The notes below the pieces were generated by a model, which searched no databases, was not told where the DNA came from, and worked only from the letters and a program-made list of their open reading frames with translations. A program made the position numbers and the translations under genes. From assembly GCF_014636275.1 (NCBI RefSeq), contig NZ_BMEB01000006.1:1-64000 (forward strand): 64,000 bases of DNA, written 5' to 3'. The DNA is from Cellulomonas carbonis. GTDB taxonomy: Bacteria > Actinomycetota > Actinomycetes > Actinomycetales > Cellulomonadaceae. This document shows, piece by piece, positions 7,223 through 16,236 of this stretch (positions within the stretch are counted from its first letter, which is position 1; the number at the start of each line of letters is the position of its first letter).

Positions 7223-8746
7223 TCAGACCGCGCGGTTGTGCAGCGTGCGCGCGACCTCGGCGATCGACCCCGACAGCGACGGGTACACCGTGAACGACTG
7301 CGCGACGTCGTCGGCGGTCAGGCGCTGGGACACCGCGAGCGTGAGCGGGAAGACGAGCTCGCCCGCGCGCGGCGCGACCACGACGCCGCCGAGCACGATG
7401 CCGGTCGTCGCGTGCGCGAAGAGCTTGACGAAGCCGTCCTTCATCCCGAGCATCTTCGCGCGCGGGTTGCGGGCCAGGTCCAGGCGGCTCGTGACGTAGC
7501 GGACGCCGACCTCGTCGAGCGAGCGCTGCGAGGCCCCGACGGTCGCGATCTCCGGTGCGGTGAACACGTTGGACGCGACGACCTGGAGGTCCAGCGGGAC
7601 GACGGCGTCGCCGAGCGCGTGCGCCATCGCGATCCGGCCCTGCATCGCCGCGACCGACGCGAGCGGCAGCACCCCGGTGCAGTCGCCGGCCGCGTAGACC
7701 CCGCGGGCGCTGGTCCGCGAGACCCGGTCGACCTCGATGTGGCCGCTGCGCGTGGTGCGCACCCCGGCCGACTCGAGACCGAGGCCCTGCGTCGACGGCA
7801 CGGACCCGACGGCCATGAGGCAGTGCGACCCCGTGACGACCCGGCCGTCGGCGAGCGTGACCTCGACCCCGTCGTCGGTGCGCCGCACCGAGGCGGCCCG
7901 CGAGCGCGAGAGCACCTCCATGCCGCGCTCGCGGAAGACCTGCTCGATGACCTCGGCCGCGTCCGCGTCCTCGCCCGGCAGCACGTGGTCGCGCGACGAG
8001 ACGAGCACGACCTCGGCGCCGAGCGACCGGTAGGCGCCCGCGAACTCGGCGCCCGTGACGCCGGAGCCGACCACGACGAGCCTGCGGGGCAGGTCCTCGA
8101 GCCCGTACAGCTGCGTCCAGGACAGGATGCGCTCACCGTCGGGCATCGCCTCGGGGAGCTCGCGCGGCGTGGCACCCGTCGCGAGGAGCACCACGTCGGC
8201 CTCGAGCGTGCGCGACGCCCCGCCCGCCTCGTCGACGACGACGCGCTGCGGCCCGTCGAGCCGGCCGCTGCCGACGACGACCTCGACGCCCTCGTCCCGC
8301 AGCCGCGTCGCGATGTCCTGCGACTGCGCCGCGGCGAGCTCGACGACGCGGCGGTTGACGGCGCCCAGGTCGACGACGTGCCCGCGCGCGGGGCCGTCGG
8401 GCGGAGGCACGGCGGTGCTCCGGATGCCGAGCTCGGGCGCCCGGTCCGCGATGGTCATCCACTCCGCGGTCGCGATGAGGGTCTTCGAGGGGACGACGTC
8501 CGTGAGGACGGCCGCACCCCCGAGGCCGGTCCGCTCGACGAGCGTCACGCGCGCGCCCGCGCGCCGCGCGACGAGCGCCGCCTCGTACCCGCCGGGCCCG
8601 CCGCCGACGACGACGACGTGCGCCGTGGGCGCCGTGGGCGCAGCGGGCGCGTCGGACGCGCCCGTGCCGCCGGGGGCCGCGCCCGGCGTGCTGGTCGAGG
8701 TGCTGCTCGGGCCGGGCTCGGCGATGCCGGGGGTCGTCGCGGTCAC
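7223..8746 (-). CDS. lpdA: LpdA-type FAD-dependent NAD(P)H quinone reductase
   Basis: A 507-residue two-dinucleotide-binding-domain flavoprotein of the pyridine nucleotide-disulfide reductase fold. FAD binding: VVVVGGGPGGYEAALVA (about 45-60); NAD(P) binding: LVVVGSGVTGAEFAGAY; second FAD motif GVYAAGDCTG; C-terminal dimerisation domain. The redox-cysteine pair of lipoamide dehydrogenases is missing: the segment reads GLGGAAVLTDVVPSKT, with no CXXXXC. This is the signature of M. tuberculosis LpdA (Rv3303c), a quinone reductase and virulence factor. The N-terminal 40 residues are low-complexity Thr/Ala/Pro. The GTG at 8746 has a CACAAT hexamer six bases upstream, so it is probably leaderless. 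Confidence 0.9.
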   Translation of the reverse strand: MTATTPGIAEPGPSSTSTSTPGAAPGGTGASDAPAAPTAPTAHVVVVGGGPGGYEAALVARRAGARVTLVERTGLGGAAVLTDVVPSKTLIATAEWMTIADRAPELGIRSTAVPPPDGPARGHVVDLGAVNRRVVELAAAQSQDIATRLRDEGVEVVVGSGRLDGPQRVVVDEAGGASRTLEADVVLLATGATPRELPEAMPDGERILSWTQLYGLEDLPRRLVVVGSGVTGAEFAGAYRSLGAEVVLVSSRDHVLPGEDADAAEVIEQVFRERGMEVLSRSRAASVRRTDDGVEVTLADGRVVTGSHCLMAVGSVPSTQGLGLESAGVRTTRSGHIEVDRVSRTSARGVYAAGDCTGVLPLASVAAMQGRIAMAHALGDAVVPLDLQVVASNVFTAPEIATVGASQRSLDEVGVRYVTSRLDLARNPRAKMLGMKDGFVKLFAHATTGIVLGGVVVAPRAGELVFPLTLAVSQRLTADDVAQSFTVYPSLSGSIAEVARTLHNRAV

Positions 8747-8752
8747 CCCCGC

Positions 8753-8758
8753 ATTGTG
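8753..8758 (-). promoter_or_regulatory. -10 hexamer for leaderless lpdA
   Basis: CACAAT on the minus strand lies six bases before the GTG at 8746. It faces the punA promoter across an 81-bp divergent gap. Confidence 0.4.
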
Positions 8759-8815
8759 CCGTGCGTCGCAGACGCGGGCAGCACGACCTGCGAGCGCCGC
8801 ACGGGTGCTGCCCGA

Positions 8816-8821
8816 TAGCCT
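8816..8821 (+). promoter_or_regulatory. -10 hexamer for leaderless punA
   Basis: TAGCCT (TANNNT) lies exactly six bases before the ATG at 8828. No Shine-Dalgarno sequence precedes the ATG. Confidence 0.5.
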
Positions 8822-8827
8822 CCCGGC

Positions 8828-9673
8828 ATGACCAGCCAGACCGGTGACGCCGGCGTCCCCACCCTCGACGACCCCGCGACCGACCCCTTCGACGTGGCCC
8901 GCCAGGCCGCCGCAGCGCTGCGCGAGAGGACGGGTGTCGAGCGCCACGACGTCGCGCTCGTCCTCGGCTCGGGCTGGGGTGCCGCCGCCGACCTCCTCGG
9001 CGAGGAGGTCGCGTCCGTCCCGAGCCACGAGCTGCCCGGCTTCAGCGCGCCGGCCGTCGCCGGCCACGTCGCCACGACGCGCTCGATCCGCCTCCCCGAC
9101 GGCCGCCACGCGCTCGTCCTCGGGTCGCGCACGCACCTGTACGAGGGTCGCGGGGTGCGGCGCGTCGTCCACGGCGTCCGCACGGCCGCCGCGGCCGGGG
9201 CGACGACGGTCGTCCTGACCAACGGCTGCGGGGGTCTGGACCGGTCCTGGCGGCCGGGCACGCCCGTCCTCATCCGCGACCACCTCAACCTCACCGCGAC
9301 GTCCCCGCTCGAGGGCGCGACGTTCGTCGACCTCACCGACCTGTACTCGCAGCGCCTGCGCGACGTCGCCCACGCGGTCGACCCGAGCCTCCCGGAGGGC
9401 GTGTACGCGCAGTTCCGCGGGCCGCACTACGAGACGCCCGCCGAGGTGACGATGGCCGGCCGCCTTGGTGCCGACCTCGTCGGCATGTCGACCACGCTCG
9501 AGGCGATCGCGGCACGCCACGCCGGTCTCGAGGTGCTCGGCATCTCGCTCGTCACGAACCTCGCAGCGGGGATCAGCGACGAGGCGCTCTCGCACGAGGA
9601 GGTCCTCGAGGCCGGGCGCGAGGCCGGCCCGCGCATCAGCCGCCTGCTCGCCGACATCGTGGGGAGGATCTGA
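8828..9673 (+). CDS. punA: Purine nucleoside phosphorylase (trimeric, class II)
   Basis: A 281-residue enzyme that splits inosine/guanosine and deoxy forms with phosphate to base plus (deoxy)ribose-1-phosphate. Visible family motifs are VLGSGWG and SRTHLYEGRG (phosphate binding), LTNGCGGLD, HLNLTATSPLEG, QFRGPHYETPAEV (base/phosphate contacts), VGMSTTLEAIAARHAG and the base-site Asn in LVTNLAAGI. That Asn points to 6-oxopurine preference in this family. Length is typical. Start at 8828 is set by the conserved N-terminus and the leaderless promoter. It overlaps pmmB by TGATG, pairing release of (deoxy)ribose-1-phosphate with a phosphosugar mutase. Confidence 0.94.
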   Translation: MTSQTGDAGVPTLDDPATDPFDVARQAAAALRERTGVERHDVALVLGSGWGAAADLLGEEVASVPSHELPGFSAPAVAGHVATTRSIRLPDGRHALVLGSRTHLYEGRGVRRVVHGVRTAAAAGATTVVLTNGCGGLDRSWRPGTPVLIRDHLNLTATSPLEGATFVDLTDLYSQRLRDVAHAVDPSLPEGVYAQFRGPHYETPAEVTMAGRLGADLVGMSTTLEAIAARHAGLEVLGISLVTNLAAGISDEALSHEEVLEAGREAGPRISRLLADIVGRI

Positions 9674-11496
9674 TGACCACGTCCGCGAAGCCCGCCCCCC
9701 TGCCCGACGACCTCGTGCAGGCCGTCCGGGCGTGGGTCGACGACGACCCCGACCCGACCACGTCGGCGCACCTCGCCCGGCTCCTCGAGATCGCGCAGGA
9801 CGAGGACGGCACGGACGACGAGCTGCGTGACGCGGCCCGCGTCGAGCTCGCCGACCGGTTCCGCGGCACGCTCGAGTTCGGCACCGCGGGCCTGCGCGGC
9901 GCGCTCGGCGGCGGGCCGAACCGCATGAACCGGGCCGTCGTGATCCGCGCGGCGGCGGGGCTCGTCCGCTACCTCGTCGAGCGGCTCGGTGAGCTGCACG
10001 ACGAGGGCGCCTCCACCGTCGAGGGCCCGCGCGTGGTCATCGGGTACGACGCGCGGCACAACTCCGACGTCTTCGCGCGCGACACCGCGGCCGTCGTCAC
10101 GGCTGCGGGCGGCCACGCGCTGCTCCTCCCCGAGCCGCTGCCGACGCCCGTCCTGGCGTTCGCGGTCCGTCACCTCGGCGCCGACGCCGGCGTCATGGTG
10201 ACCGCGAGCCACAACCCGCCGCAGGACAACGGCTACAAGGTGTACCTCGGCGGACGCGTCGTCACCGACTCGGGGCAGGGCGCGCAGATCGTGCCGCCGT
10301 ACGACGCAGGGATCGCCGCGCACATCGCCGCCGTCCCGTCCGTGCGCTCGGTGCGCCGCAGCGAGGGCGGGTGGACGGTGCTCGGCGAGGAGGTGCTCGA
10401 GGCGTACCTCACGAGCCTCGCTGCGCTGCGCCGCGACGTCCCGACCGACCTGCGCGTCGTCCTGACGCCGCTGCACGGCGTCGGCGGACCCACCGCCGAG
10501 CGCGTCCTGCGCGGCGCGGGTTTCGAGGACCTGCACGTCGTCCCCGAGCAGGCGCTGCCCGACCCCGAGTTCCCGACCGTCGCGTTCCCGAACCCCGAGG
10601 AGCCGGGCGCGATCGACCTCGCCCTCGCGCTCGCCGAGGTGGTGGGTGCCGACCTGGTCGTCGCGAACGACCCCGACGCCGACCGGTGCGCGCTGGCCGT
10701 GCGCGACGCGCGGCACGCGCACGCGTCCTCGACGTCCGGGCCGCCCACCGCCGCGGCGAGCGGCTGGCGCATGCTGCACGGCGACGAGGTCGGCGCGCTC
10801 CTCGGGCAGGACGTCGCGCGGCGCAGCACCGCGACCGGCGGCGTGCTCGCGAGCTCGATCGTCTCCTCACGCCTCCTCGCCCGGATCGCGGCCGACCACG
10901 GCATGTCGCACCGCTCGACGCTCACGGGGTTCAAGTGGATCTCGCGCGTCGAGGGCCTCGTCTTCGGCTACGAGGAGGCCCTCGGCTACTGCGTCGACCC
11001 CGCCCACGTGCGCGACAAGGACGGCCTGAGCGCCGCGCTGCTCCTCGTCCAGCTCGCCGCCGAGCTCCACGCGCAGGGCAGGACGCTCGTCGACGAGCTC
11101 GACGACCTCGCCCGGCGCCACGGGCTGCACCTCACCGACCAGCTCTCCGCGCGGTTCGCCGACCTCGACCAGATCCCCGCGACCATGGCGCGCGTGCGCA
11201 CCGACCCGCCGCGCGAGCTCGCCGGGTCGCGCGTGGTGGAGGTCACCGACCTGTCGACCGGTGCCGACGGGCTCCCGCCGACCGACGGCCTGCGGCTGGT
11301 GGCCGAGGACGGCACGCGTGTGATCGTCCGGCCGAGCGGTACCGAGCCCAAGGTCAAGTGCTACCTCGAGGTGATCGTCCCCGTCCCCGTTCCCGCGGAC
11401 GCCGACGCCGACCCCGTCGGCGAGGCGCGGCGCACGGCGCGCGAGCGCCTCGACGCCGTCCGCGCCGACGTCGCCGCAGCGCTCGGGCTCGCCTGA
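9673..11496 (+). CDS. pmmB: Phosphomannomutase/phosphoglucomutase-family phosphopentomutase candidate
   Basis: A 607-residue alpha-D-phosphohexomutase superfamily member. The four-domain signatures are TASHNPPQDNGYKVYL (phosphoserine loop, about residue 177), NDPDADRCALAVRD (metal loop), GFKWISRVEGLVFGYEEALG (sugar-binding loop) and VRPSGTEPKVKCYLEV (phosphate-binding loop). The long form matches the PmmB (Rv3308) group, near PGM2-type enzymes that act on phosphopentoses. Directly after punA, conversion of ribose-1-phosphate to ribose-5-phosphate is the likely job, though hexose activity is possible. The TGATG junction indicates coupling, and the SDR gene begins one base after its stop. Confidence 0.9.
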   Translation: MTTSAKPAPLPDDLVQAVRAWVDDDPDPTTSAHLARLLEIAQDEDGTDDELRDAARVELADRFRGTLEFGTAGLRGALGGGPNRMNRAVVIRAAAGLVRYLVERLGELHDEGASTVEGPRVVIGYDARHNSDVFARDTAAVVTAAGGHALLLPEPLPTPVLAFAVRHLGADAGVMVTASHNPPQDNGYKVYLGGRVVTDSGQGAQIVPPYDAGIAAHIAAVPSVRSVRRSEGGWTVLGEEVLEAYLTSLAALRRDVPTDLRVVLTPLHGVGGPTAERVLRGAGFEDLHVVPEQALPDPEFPTVAFPNPEEPGAIDLALALAEVVGADLVVANDPDADRCALAVRDARHAHASSTSGPPTAAASGWRMLHGDEVGALLGQDVARRSTATGGVLASSIVSSRLLARIAADHGMSHRSTLTGFKWISRVEGLVFGYEEALGYCVDPAHVRDKDGLSAALLLVQLAAELHAQGRTLVDELDDLARRHGLHLTDQLSARFADLDQIPATMARVRTDPPRELAGSRVVEVTDLSTGADGLPPTDGLRLVAEDGTRVIVRPSGTEPKVKCYLEVIVPVPVPADADADPVGEARRTARERLDAVRADVAAALGLA

Positions 11497-11497
11497 C

Positions 11498-12337
11498 GTG
11501 GCACGCGGTACCGCCCTGGCCGGCGCCCGCGTCCTCGTCACGGGCGGCGGCAGCGGCCTCGGACGCCGCACGGCCCTCCTCGCGGCGGAGCGCGGGGCGC
11601 ACGTCGTCGTGTGGGACGTGTCGGCCGCGCGCGGCGACGCCGTCCGCGACGAGGTGCTGGCGACGGGCGGTTCGGTGGAGGTGCACCGCGTCGACGTCAC
11701 CGACGCCGACGCGGTGCGCACGGCCGCGGACCGGGTCGGCGACGTGGACGTCGTCGTCAACAACGCCGGGGTGGTGAGCGGACGGCGGCTCCTCGACACG
11801 ACCGACGACGCGGTCGAGCGGACCATGGCCGTCAACGTCCTCGCGCTGTACTGGGTCACGCGGGCGTTCCTTCCCGGCATGGTCCGGCGGCGCCGCGGCA
11901 CGGTCGTCACGGTCTCGAGCGCCGCGGGCCTCGTCGGCGTCGCGCGGCAGACCGACTACGCGGCGAGCAAGTGGGCCGCGGCGGGCTTCGCCGAGTCGCT
12001 CCGTGCCGAGATGCGCGCCGAGCGCACCGGGGTCCGGACCCTCGTCGTGCACCCGTACTACATCGACACGGGCATGTTCGACGGCGTGCGCACCCGGTTC
12101 CCGCGGCTGCTGCCCATCCTCGCCGAGGCCGACGTCGCGACGGCGGTGCTCGACGCGGTCGAGTCCGGCCGAGAGAGGCTCGTGCTGCCGCCCCTCGTGC
12201 GCGTGCTCCCGGTCGCCCGCGCGCTGCCCGTCCCGGTGTTCGACCGGCTCATGGACGTGCTGGGCGTCAACCGCACGATGGACCACTTCACGGGGCGGCG
12301 CGACGACGTCGTCGGCGGGCCCACGACGTCCGTCTGA
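11498..12337 (+). CDS. Short-chain dehydrogenase/reductase
   Basis: A 279-residue classical SDR with the cofactor loop VTGGGSGLGRRTA at the N-terminus, NNAGV after about residue 86, the catalytic Ser in VSSAAGLVG and the Tyr/Lys pair in DYAASKWAA. Asp in VVWDVSAA after the second strand suggests NAD(H) preference. The C-terminal part (PPLVRVLPVARALPVPVFDR) is hydrophobic and resembles the 11-beta-HSD/retinol-dehydrogenase-like SDR group. The substrate is unknown; it may be a lipid or steroid-like alcohol. The GTG start follows the pmmB stop by one base, so it shares the punA transcript. A hairpin at 12359-12379 follows. Confidence 0.88.
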   Translation: MARGTALAGARVLVTGGGSGLGRRTALLAAERGAHVVVWDVSAARGDAVRDEVLATGGSVEVHRVDVTDADAVRTAADRVGDVDVVVNNAGVVSGRRLLDTTDDAVERTMAVNVLALYWVTRAFLPGMVRRRRGTVVTVSSAAGLVGVARQTDYAASKWAAAGFAESLRAEMRAERTGVRTLVVHPYYIDTGMFDGVRTRFPRLLPILAEADVATAVLDAVESGRERLVLPPLVRVLPVARALPVPVFDRLMDVLGVNRTMDHFTGRRDDVVGGPTTSV

Positions 12338-12358
12338 GAGCCGGGTGCTGCCTGCCTG

Positions 12359-12379
12359 GCCCGCGGCGGGACCGCGGGC
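12359..12379. terminator. Short GC hairpin after the SDR gene
   Basis: GCCCGCGG and CCGCGGGC form an 8-bp stem with a 5-base loop, 21 bases past the SDR stop and before the lipoprotein start. There is no T-tract. It may be a weak terminator of the punA operon. Confidence 0.4.
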
Positions 12380-12391
12380 GAGGATGGGGAG

Positions 12392-12937
12392 ATGACCCTG
12401 GACGTCCGTCGGCGTGGCGCGCGCCGCTCCGGCGTGCGGCACCCGGCCGCCGCCGCGGCCGCGCTGCTCGTCGCGGTCGCGCTCGTCGGGTGCGGGCCGC
12501 AGGCACCCTCCTCGCCCTCGGGACCCGCGACCGACGCCACGACGGGCCCCGGACCCACCACCAGCAGGGAGCCGCTCGTGACGACCGAGCCCTCGCAGGA
12601 GCCCACCCGTCCAGCCGAGCCGCCCACCGGCACGGCACCGCCCACCACCACGCCGCCCACCGCGGGCACCCCCGCGGCGGTCGCGGTCGCGGACCTCGCG
12701 GCGCGCCTCGACGTCGCCCCCGAGCAGGTGACGGTCGTCCGGGCCGACGCGGTCACCTGGCGCGACGGCTCGATGGGCTGCCCACGACCGGGGATGTCGT
12801 ACACGCAGGCCCTCGTCGAGGGCACGCTCGTGGTGCTCGAGGTCGACGGGCGCCGCTACGAGTACCACTCGGGAGGACGGCGGGCACCGTTCCTCTGCGA
12901 GAGCCCCGAGGCCCCCGTCGGCGGCGACGTCAGCTGA
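12392..12937 (+). CDS. Secreted lipoprotein of unknown function
   Basis: A 181-residue protein with an arginine-rich n-region, a hydrophobic core and the lipobox LVGC (cysteine at about residue 34), so it should be a diacylated lipoprotein on the outer face of the membrane. A Thr/Pro-rich spacer (about 40-88) follows. The compact C-terminal domain (about 90-175) has the run MGCPRPGMSYTQALVEG and a second cysteine in APFLCESP, which could pair in a disulfide. I have seen this Cys-Pro-x-Pro-Gly-Met pattern in uncharacterised actinobacterial proteins but know no function. A strong hairpin directly after its stop ends the transcript. Confidence 0.8.
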   Translation: MTLDVRRRGARRSGVRHPAAAAAALLVAVALVGCGPQAPSSPSGPATDATTGPGPTTSREPLVTTEPSQEPTRPAEPPTGTAPPTTTPPTAGTPAAVAVADLAARLDVAPEQVTVVRADAVTWRDGSMGCPRPGMSYTQALVEGTLVVLEVDGRRYEYHSGGRRAPFLCESPEAPVGGDVS

Positions 12938-12967
12938 CCCGGTCCGGGCACCGCGCCCCGGACCGGG
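12938..12967 (+). terminator. Terminator-like hairpin of the lipoprotein gene
   Basis: CCCGGTCCGGG and CCCGGACCGGG form an 11-bp stem with an 8-base loop that begins right after the TGA. It has no U-tract, as is usual in such GC-rich genomes. Confidence 0.6.
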
Positions 12968-13016
12968 CACGGTGGTCCCGCGCGGCGCCGTGCCCCCGGC
13001 CGGCACCCTGCCCGAC

Positions 13017-13054
13017 GCACCGCGGGGACGCCCGTCCGGACGTCCCCGCGGTGC
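13017..13054 (-). terminator. Terminator-like hairpin facing the subtilase gene
   Basis: GCACCGCGGGGACG and its exact complement form a 14-bp stem with a 10-base loop, 25 bases past the subtilase stop. Together with the 12938-12967 hairpin it separates two convergent genes. Confidence 0.65.
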
Positions 13055-13079
13055 GCCGACGCGTCGGCGTGACGCGCGC

Positions 13080-16000
13080 TCAGCTGCGCGGCGCCTCCGG
13101 TGCCTCGCCGTCGGCACCCGTGGTCACCTCGACGAGCGTGAGACCGAGCCGCTCGCCCTCGCGCAGGTGCGAGACGGCGCCGAGGTACTCGGCGTCGGCG
13201 TCGAGGCCGCTCCATCCGACGACGACCTCACCGGTCGCGCCGATGGCCGCGGCGTCGGGCGCCTGCTCGACCGTGAGGGTCGTCGCCTCGAGCGGGACGA
13301 CCCAGCTCGTCAGGTCGTACGGCGCGGAGCCGCCGGGGACCTGCCAGCCGTGCACGAACAGCGTGTACGTGCCGTCGGCCGGGACCTCGAGCGTGATCTC
13401 CTCGTCCGTGCCGCCGTTCGTGCTCGCGGCGACGATCTCGCCGTCGGGCCCGGCCAGGAAGAGGTCGAGGTCGAGCTCCTCCGACGGGTCGACCACACGC
13501 CACCGCGCGACCGCGGTCGCCGTGAGGTCGAACGCGTGCGCGACGAGACCCGCACCGTCGTCGGCGGTGAACGCCGTCTGGTCCGGGTCCTGCGCGACGG
13601 TCCCCGGGTCGACCTGCGCGGGCGCGAGCCCGTGCGGGGCGGCCGCGTACGGGCCGTCGTAGCCGAACACGAGCGGGATCGTCGCCGTGCCCTCGGTCCC
13701 GGTGCCGCTGACCGACCCCGGCGTGTCGAGGGCGACGCCCCGGACGGCGATCGGGCTGCGGACCTCGTAGCCGCCGTTGCGGTCACGTCCGTAGCCGTGG
13801 CCGCGACCGTTGCCGTGCTGAGGACCCTTGCCCCAGCGGTTGCCGTGCCGCGACTCCCACGTGAGCGAACCGAAGGACCACTCACCGAGCTCGGCACCCG
13901 CCGTCGTCGTGACGGTGATGGCGACCGTCGCCGACTCACCCGGACCCAGGCGCAGCGTCGACGGCTCGACCGTGACGGTGTAGCCCTCGGGCGCGTCGAC
14001 CTTCGCCCGGTAGGCGACCCGCTCGTGCGCGACGCTCGTCACGGTGCGCGTGAGGGTCTGCGTGCCCGCGAGCTCGGCGATGCCGATCGACGCGAGGTTG
14101 AGGTCGCTCGGATCGGTCGGGACGCCGGCCTCCTCGAGTGCGGCGCACGTCGCCGCCGGGTCGCCGAACACCGAGTCGTCGGCGCCGCAGAGGAACCCGA
14201 GGTAGTCCTCGAAGCCCGCGTCGTAGACGAGGCCCGGCTGGAACGTCGAGCCCTTCGTGATCCGCCCGCCCGGGTCGATGTGACCCGCACCCATGTCGAA
14301 CGGGTCGGCCGGGGTCGTCCCGTCCTCCTTGGTGACGTCCTGCCGCGCCGTCGTCATGATCGCCGACTTGGCCGCGGCCGGGCTCCACTCGGGGTGCGCC
14401 TGCTTGAGCAGCGCGTACACGCCCGCGACGTGCGGCGACGACATCGACGTCCCGCTGATGGACTGGAACAGCTGCCCGGGCGCCCCGAGCGCCGGGGTGG
14501 GCGTGTGGCCGGCGAGGATGTTGACGCCCGGTGCCGTCACGTCGGGGACGATGACGTCCGGGGCCACGGCGTTCGGGCCGCGCGAGGAGAAGTCCGCCAT
14601 GACGGACCCCTGCGCGCGCACCTTGCGCCCGCCCTCGATGCTCGCGGTCGGCTCCTCGGTCGCGGCGACGTACGCCTTGATCGCGAGGCCGTCGCTGAGC
14701 GTGACGTGCACCGACGGGACCCAGTGGTTGTCCGTCACGAGGCTCGCCTCGTCGGAGACGTCGTAGAGCACCATGCCGGCGCCGCCGGCCTCGTGCACCG
14801 CCTGGCTCTTCTCCACCCGGGCGGTCTCACCACGCTTGCACAGCACGATCGCGTCCGTGACGTCACCGGTGAAGCCGCCCACGAGGCACAGCTCGTTGCC
14901 GACGTCGGCGGCGTCGACGAGCCGCTTGGACGACACGCCGGCGGTCACCGAGGCGCCCGTGAAGCGCGACCCGTCACCGAGGACGACGGCGCCCTCGAAC
15001 GCACGGTCCTGCGTCGAGGCGCCGACGCTCGTGACCCACGGGTACACCGCGGGGCTGCCCACGGTCCCCGCGCCGGGGCCGTCGTTGCCGGCCGACGTCG
15101 CGACGAACACGCCGGCGTCGTTGGCGAACAGGAACGCGAGGTCGTCGATCGAGATCGCACCCGCCCCGCCGCCGATCGAGTAGTTGATGACGTCGACGCC
15201 GTCGGCGACGGCCTGGTCGATGGCGTCGGCGAGGTCCGCCGTGAAGCAGCCCTCGTTGCCGCACGCCTTGTACGCGACGAGCTGCGCGCGCGGCGCGACG
15301 CCCGTGACGCGGCCGAACGAGCTGCCGAAGATCTGGGCGTCCACGCGGGCGTTGCCGACCGCGGTCGACGCGGTGTGCGTCCCGTGGCCGTCCTCGTCGC
15401 GCGCCGAGTCGTAGAGCTCGGGGCCGACCAGGGCGTTGTACTGCGTGCGCATGTCGCGCGCGCCGATGAGCTTGTTGTTGCACTCGAACGCCGCGTCGTC
15501 GGGGTTGCCGGGCGTCGTGCCGAACTCGCACGGGATGTCGTCGGCGACACCCGTCGGCTCGGGGTAGCTGCCGTCGTCCGCGAACGACGCGTGCTCGGGC
15601 CAGATGCCCGTGTCGATGACGCCGACGACGACGCCCTCACCCGTGTACCCGCGCGACCACGGACCACCGCGCGCGTCGAGGTCGAGGAACTCGCCCGAGT
15701 TGTCGGTCTGCGGCTGGCGCAGCTCCTCGGGGCGCACCGAGAGCACGCCCTCCTGCTTCGCGAGGCGCTTGGCCTCGTCCTCGCTGAGCTCGGCCGCGAA
15801 GCCGTTCACCGCGAAGGCGTACTCGACCGTCACGGCGTCCTCGTCGACCCCGGCCGCGTCGAGCACCTCCTTGCGCTCCTCGGCGAGGTGGTCCACGTAC
15901 TCCTGGACCTCGGGTGCGGCGCTGTCGACCGCCTCACCCTCGGTCGGTGCCGTCGCGGCGAGACCCGCGACGTCGCCCTCGTACGCGACGACCGGCTCGG

Positions 16001-16196
16001 ACTCCAGGACGACGACGTAGCGTCCCTGGACGAGCTGCGCCTCGCGCTCGGGCGTGACCGGTGCGACGTCGATGTCGGTGGGCGTCGTCGTCACCGCTGG
16101 TCCGGCGGCCACGCCGGTCTGCGCCGCCGCGGGCACCGTTGCCCCGACGATCGCCACGGAGGCCGCGAGCGCGACCACCACTCCCCTACGTGCCAT
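13080..16196 (-). CDS. Secreted subtilisin-like serine protease (S8) with PA insert
   Basis: A 1038-residue exported protease. The signal peptide is RRGVVVALAASVAIVGATVP with AAAQ as a likely cleavage site; an I9-type propeptide follows (about 50-150). The catalytic triad is visible: Asp in VVVGVIDTGIWPE, His in DEDGHGTHTAS and Ser in SISGTSMSSPHVAG. A PA-type domain is inserted between His and Ser (about 370-480), as in cucumisin-like plant-type subtilases. Fn3-like and PPC-like beta domains fill the C-terminus, the latter with LDLDLFLAGPDGEIVAAS. The ATG at 16196 is chosen because GGGGGA lies seven bases upstream and the signal peptide begins there. A CRP-like palindrome lies 25 bases upstream. 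Confidence 0.92.
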   Translation of the reverse strand: MARRGVVVALAASVAIVGATVPAAAQTGVAAGPAVTTTPTDIDVAPVTPEREAQLVQGRYVVVLESEPVVAYEGDVAGLAATAPTEGEAVDSAAPEVQEYVDHLAEERKEVLDAAGVDEDAVTVEYAFAVNGFAAELSEDEAKRLAKQEGVLSVRPEELRQPQTDNSGEFLDLDARGGPWSRGYTGEGVVVGVIDTGIWPEHASFADDGSYPEPTGVADDIPCEFGTTPGNPDDAAFECNNKLIGARDMRTQYNALVGPELYDSARDEDGHGTHTASTAVGNARVDAQIFGSSFGRVTGVAPRAQLVAYKACGNEGCFTADLADAIDQAVADGVDVINYSIGGGAGAISIDDLAFLFANDAGVFVATSAGNDGPGAGTVGSPAVYPWVTSVGASTQDRAFEGAVVLGDGSRFTGASVTAGVSSKRLVDAADVGNELCLVGGFTGDVTDAIVLCKRGETARVEKSQAVHEAGGAGMVLYDVSDEASLVTDNHWVPSVHVTLSDGLAIKAYVAATEEPTASIEGGRKVRAQGSVMADFSSRGPNAVAPDVIVPDVTAPGVNILAGHTPTPALGAPGQLFQSISGTSMSSPHVAGVYALLKQAHPEWSPAAAKSAIMTTARQDVTKEDGTTPADPFDMGAGHIDPGGRITKGSTFQPGLVYDAGFEDYLGFLCGADDSVFGDPAATCAALEEAGVPTDPSDLNLASIGIAELAGTQTLTRTVTSVAHERVAYRAKVDAPEGYTVTVEPSTLRLGPGESATVAITVTTTAGAELGEWSFGSLTWESRHGNRWGKGPQHGNGRGHGYGRDRNGGYEVRSPIAVRGVALDTPGSVSGTGTEGTATIPLVFGYDGPYAAAPHGLAPAQVDPGTVAQDPDQTAFTADDGAGLVAHAFDLTATAVARWRVVDPSEELDLDLFLAGPDGEIVAASTNGGTDEEITLEVPADGTYTLFVHGWQVPGGSAPYDLTSWVVPLEATTLTVEQAPDAAAIGATGEVVVGWSGLDADAEYLGAVSHLREGERLGLTLVEVTTGADGEAPEAPRS

Positions 16197-16220
16197 GTGT
16201 ATCCCCCAGGCGAATAGCCC

Positions 16221-16236
16221 TGTGACGGCCGCCACA
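16221..16236. promoter_or_regulatory. CRP/GlxR-like site upstream of the subtilase
   Basis: TGTGA-CGGCCG-CCACA matches nine of ten fixed bases of the TGTGA-N6-TCACA consensus and lies within a 20-bp near-perfect palindrome (CCTGTG to CACAGG). It sits 25 bases before the protease ATG, where it should overlap the promoter, so repression is more likely than activation. The rest of the 172-bp gap (16197-16368) shows no gene. Confidence 0.5.

Noticed and set aside
7223..8746. Annotation as lipoamide dehydrogenase of the pyruvate dehydrogenase complex
   Set aside because: The redox-active cysteine pair is missing and no E1/E2 genes are near.
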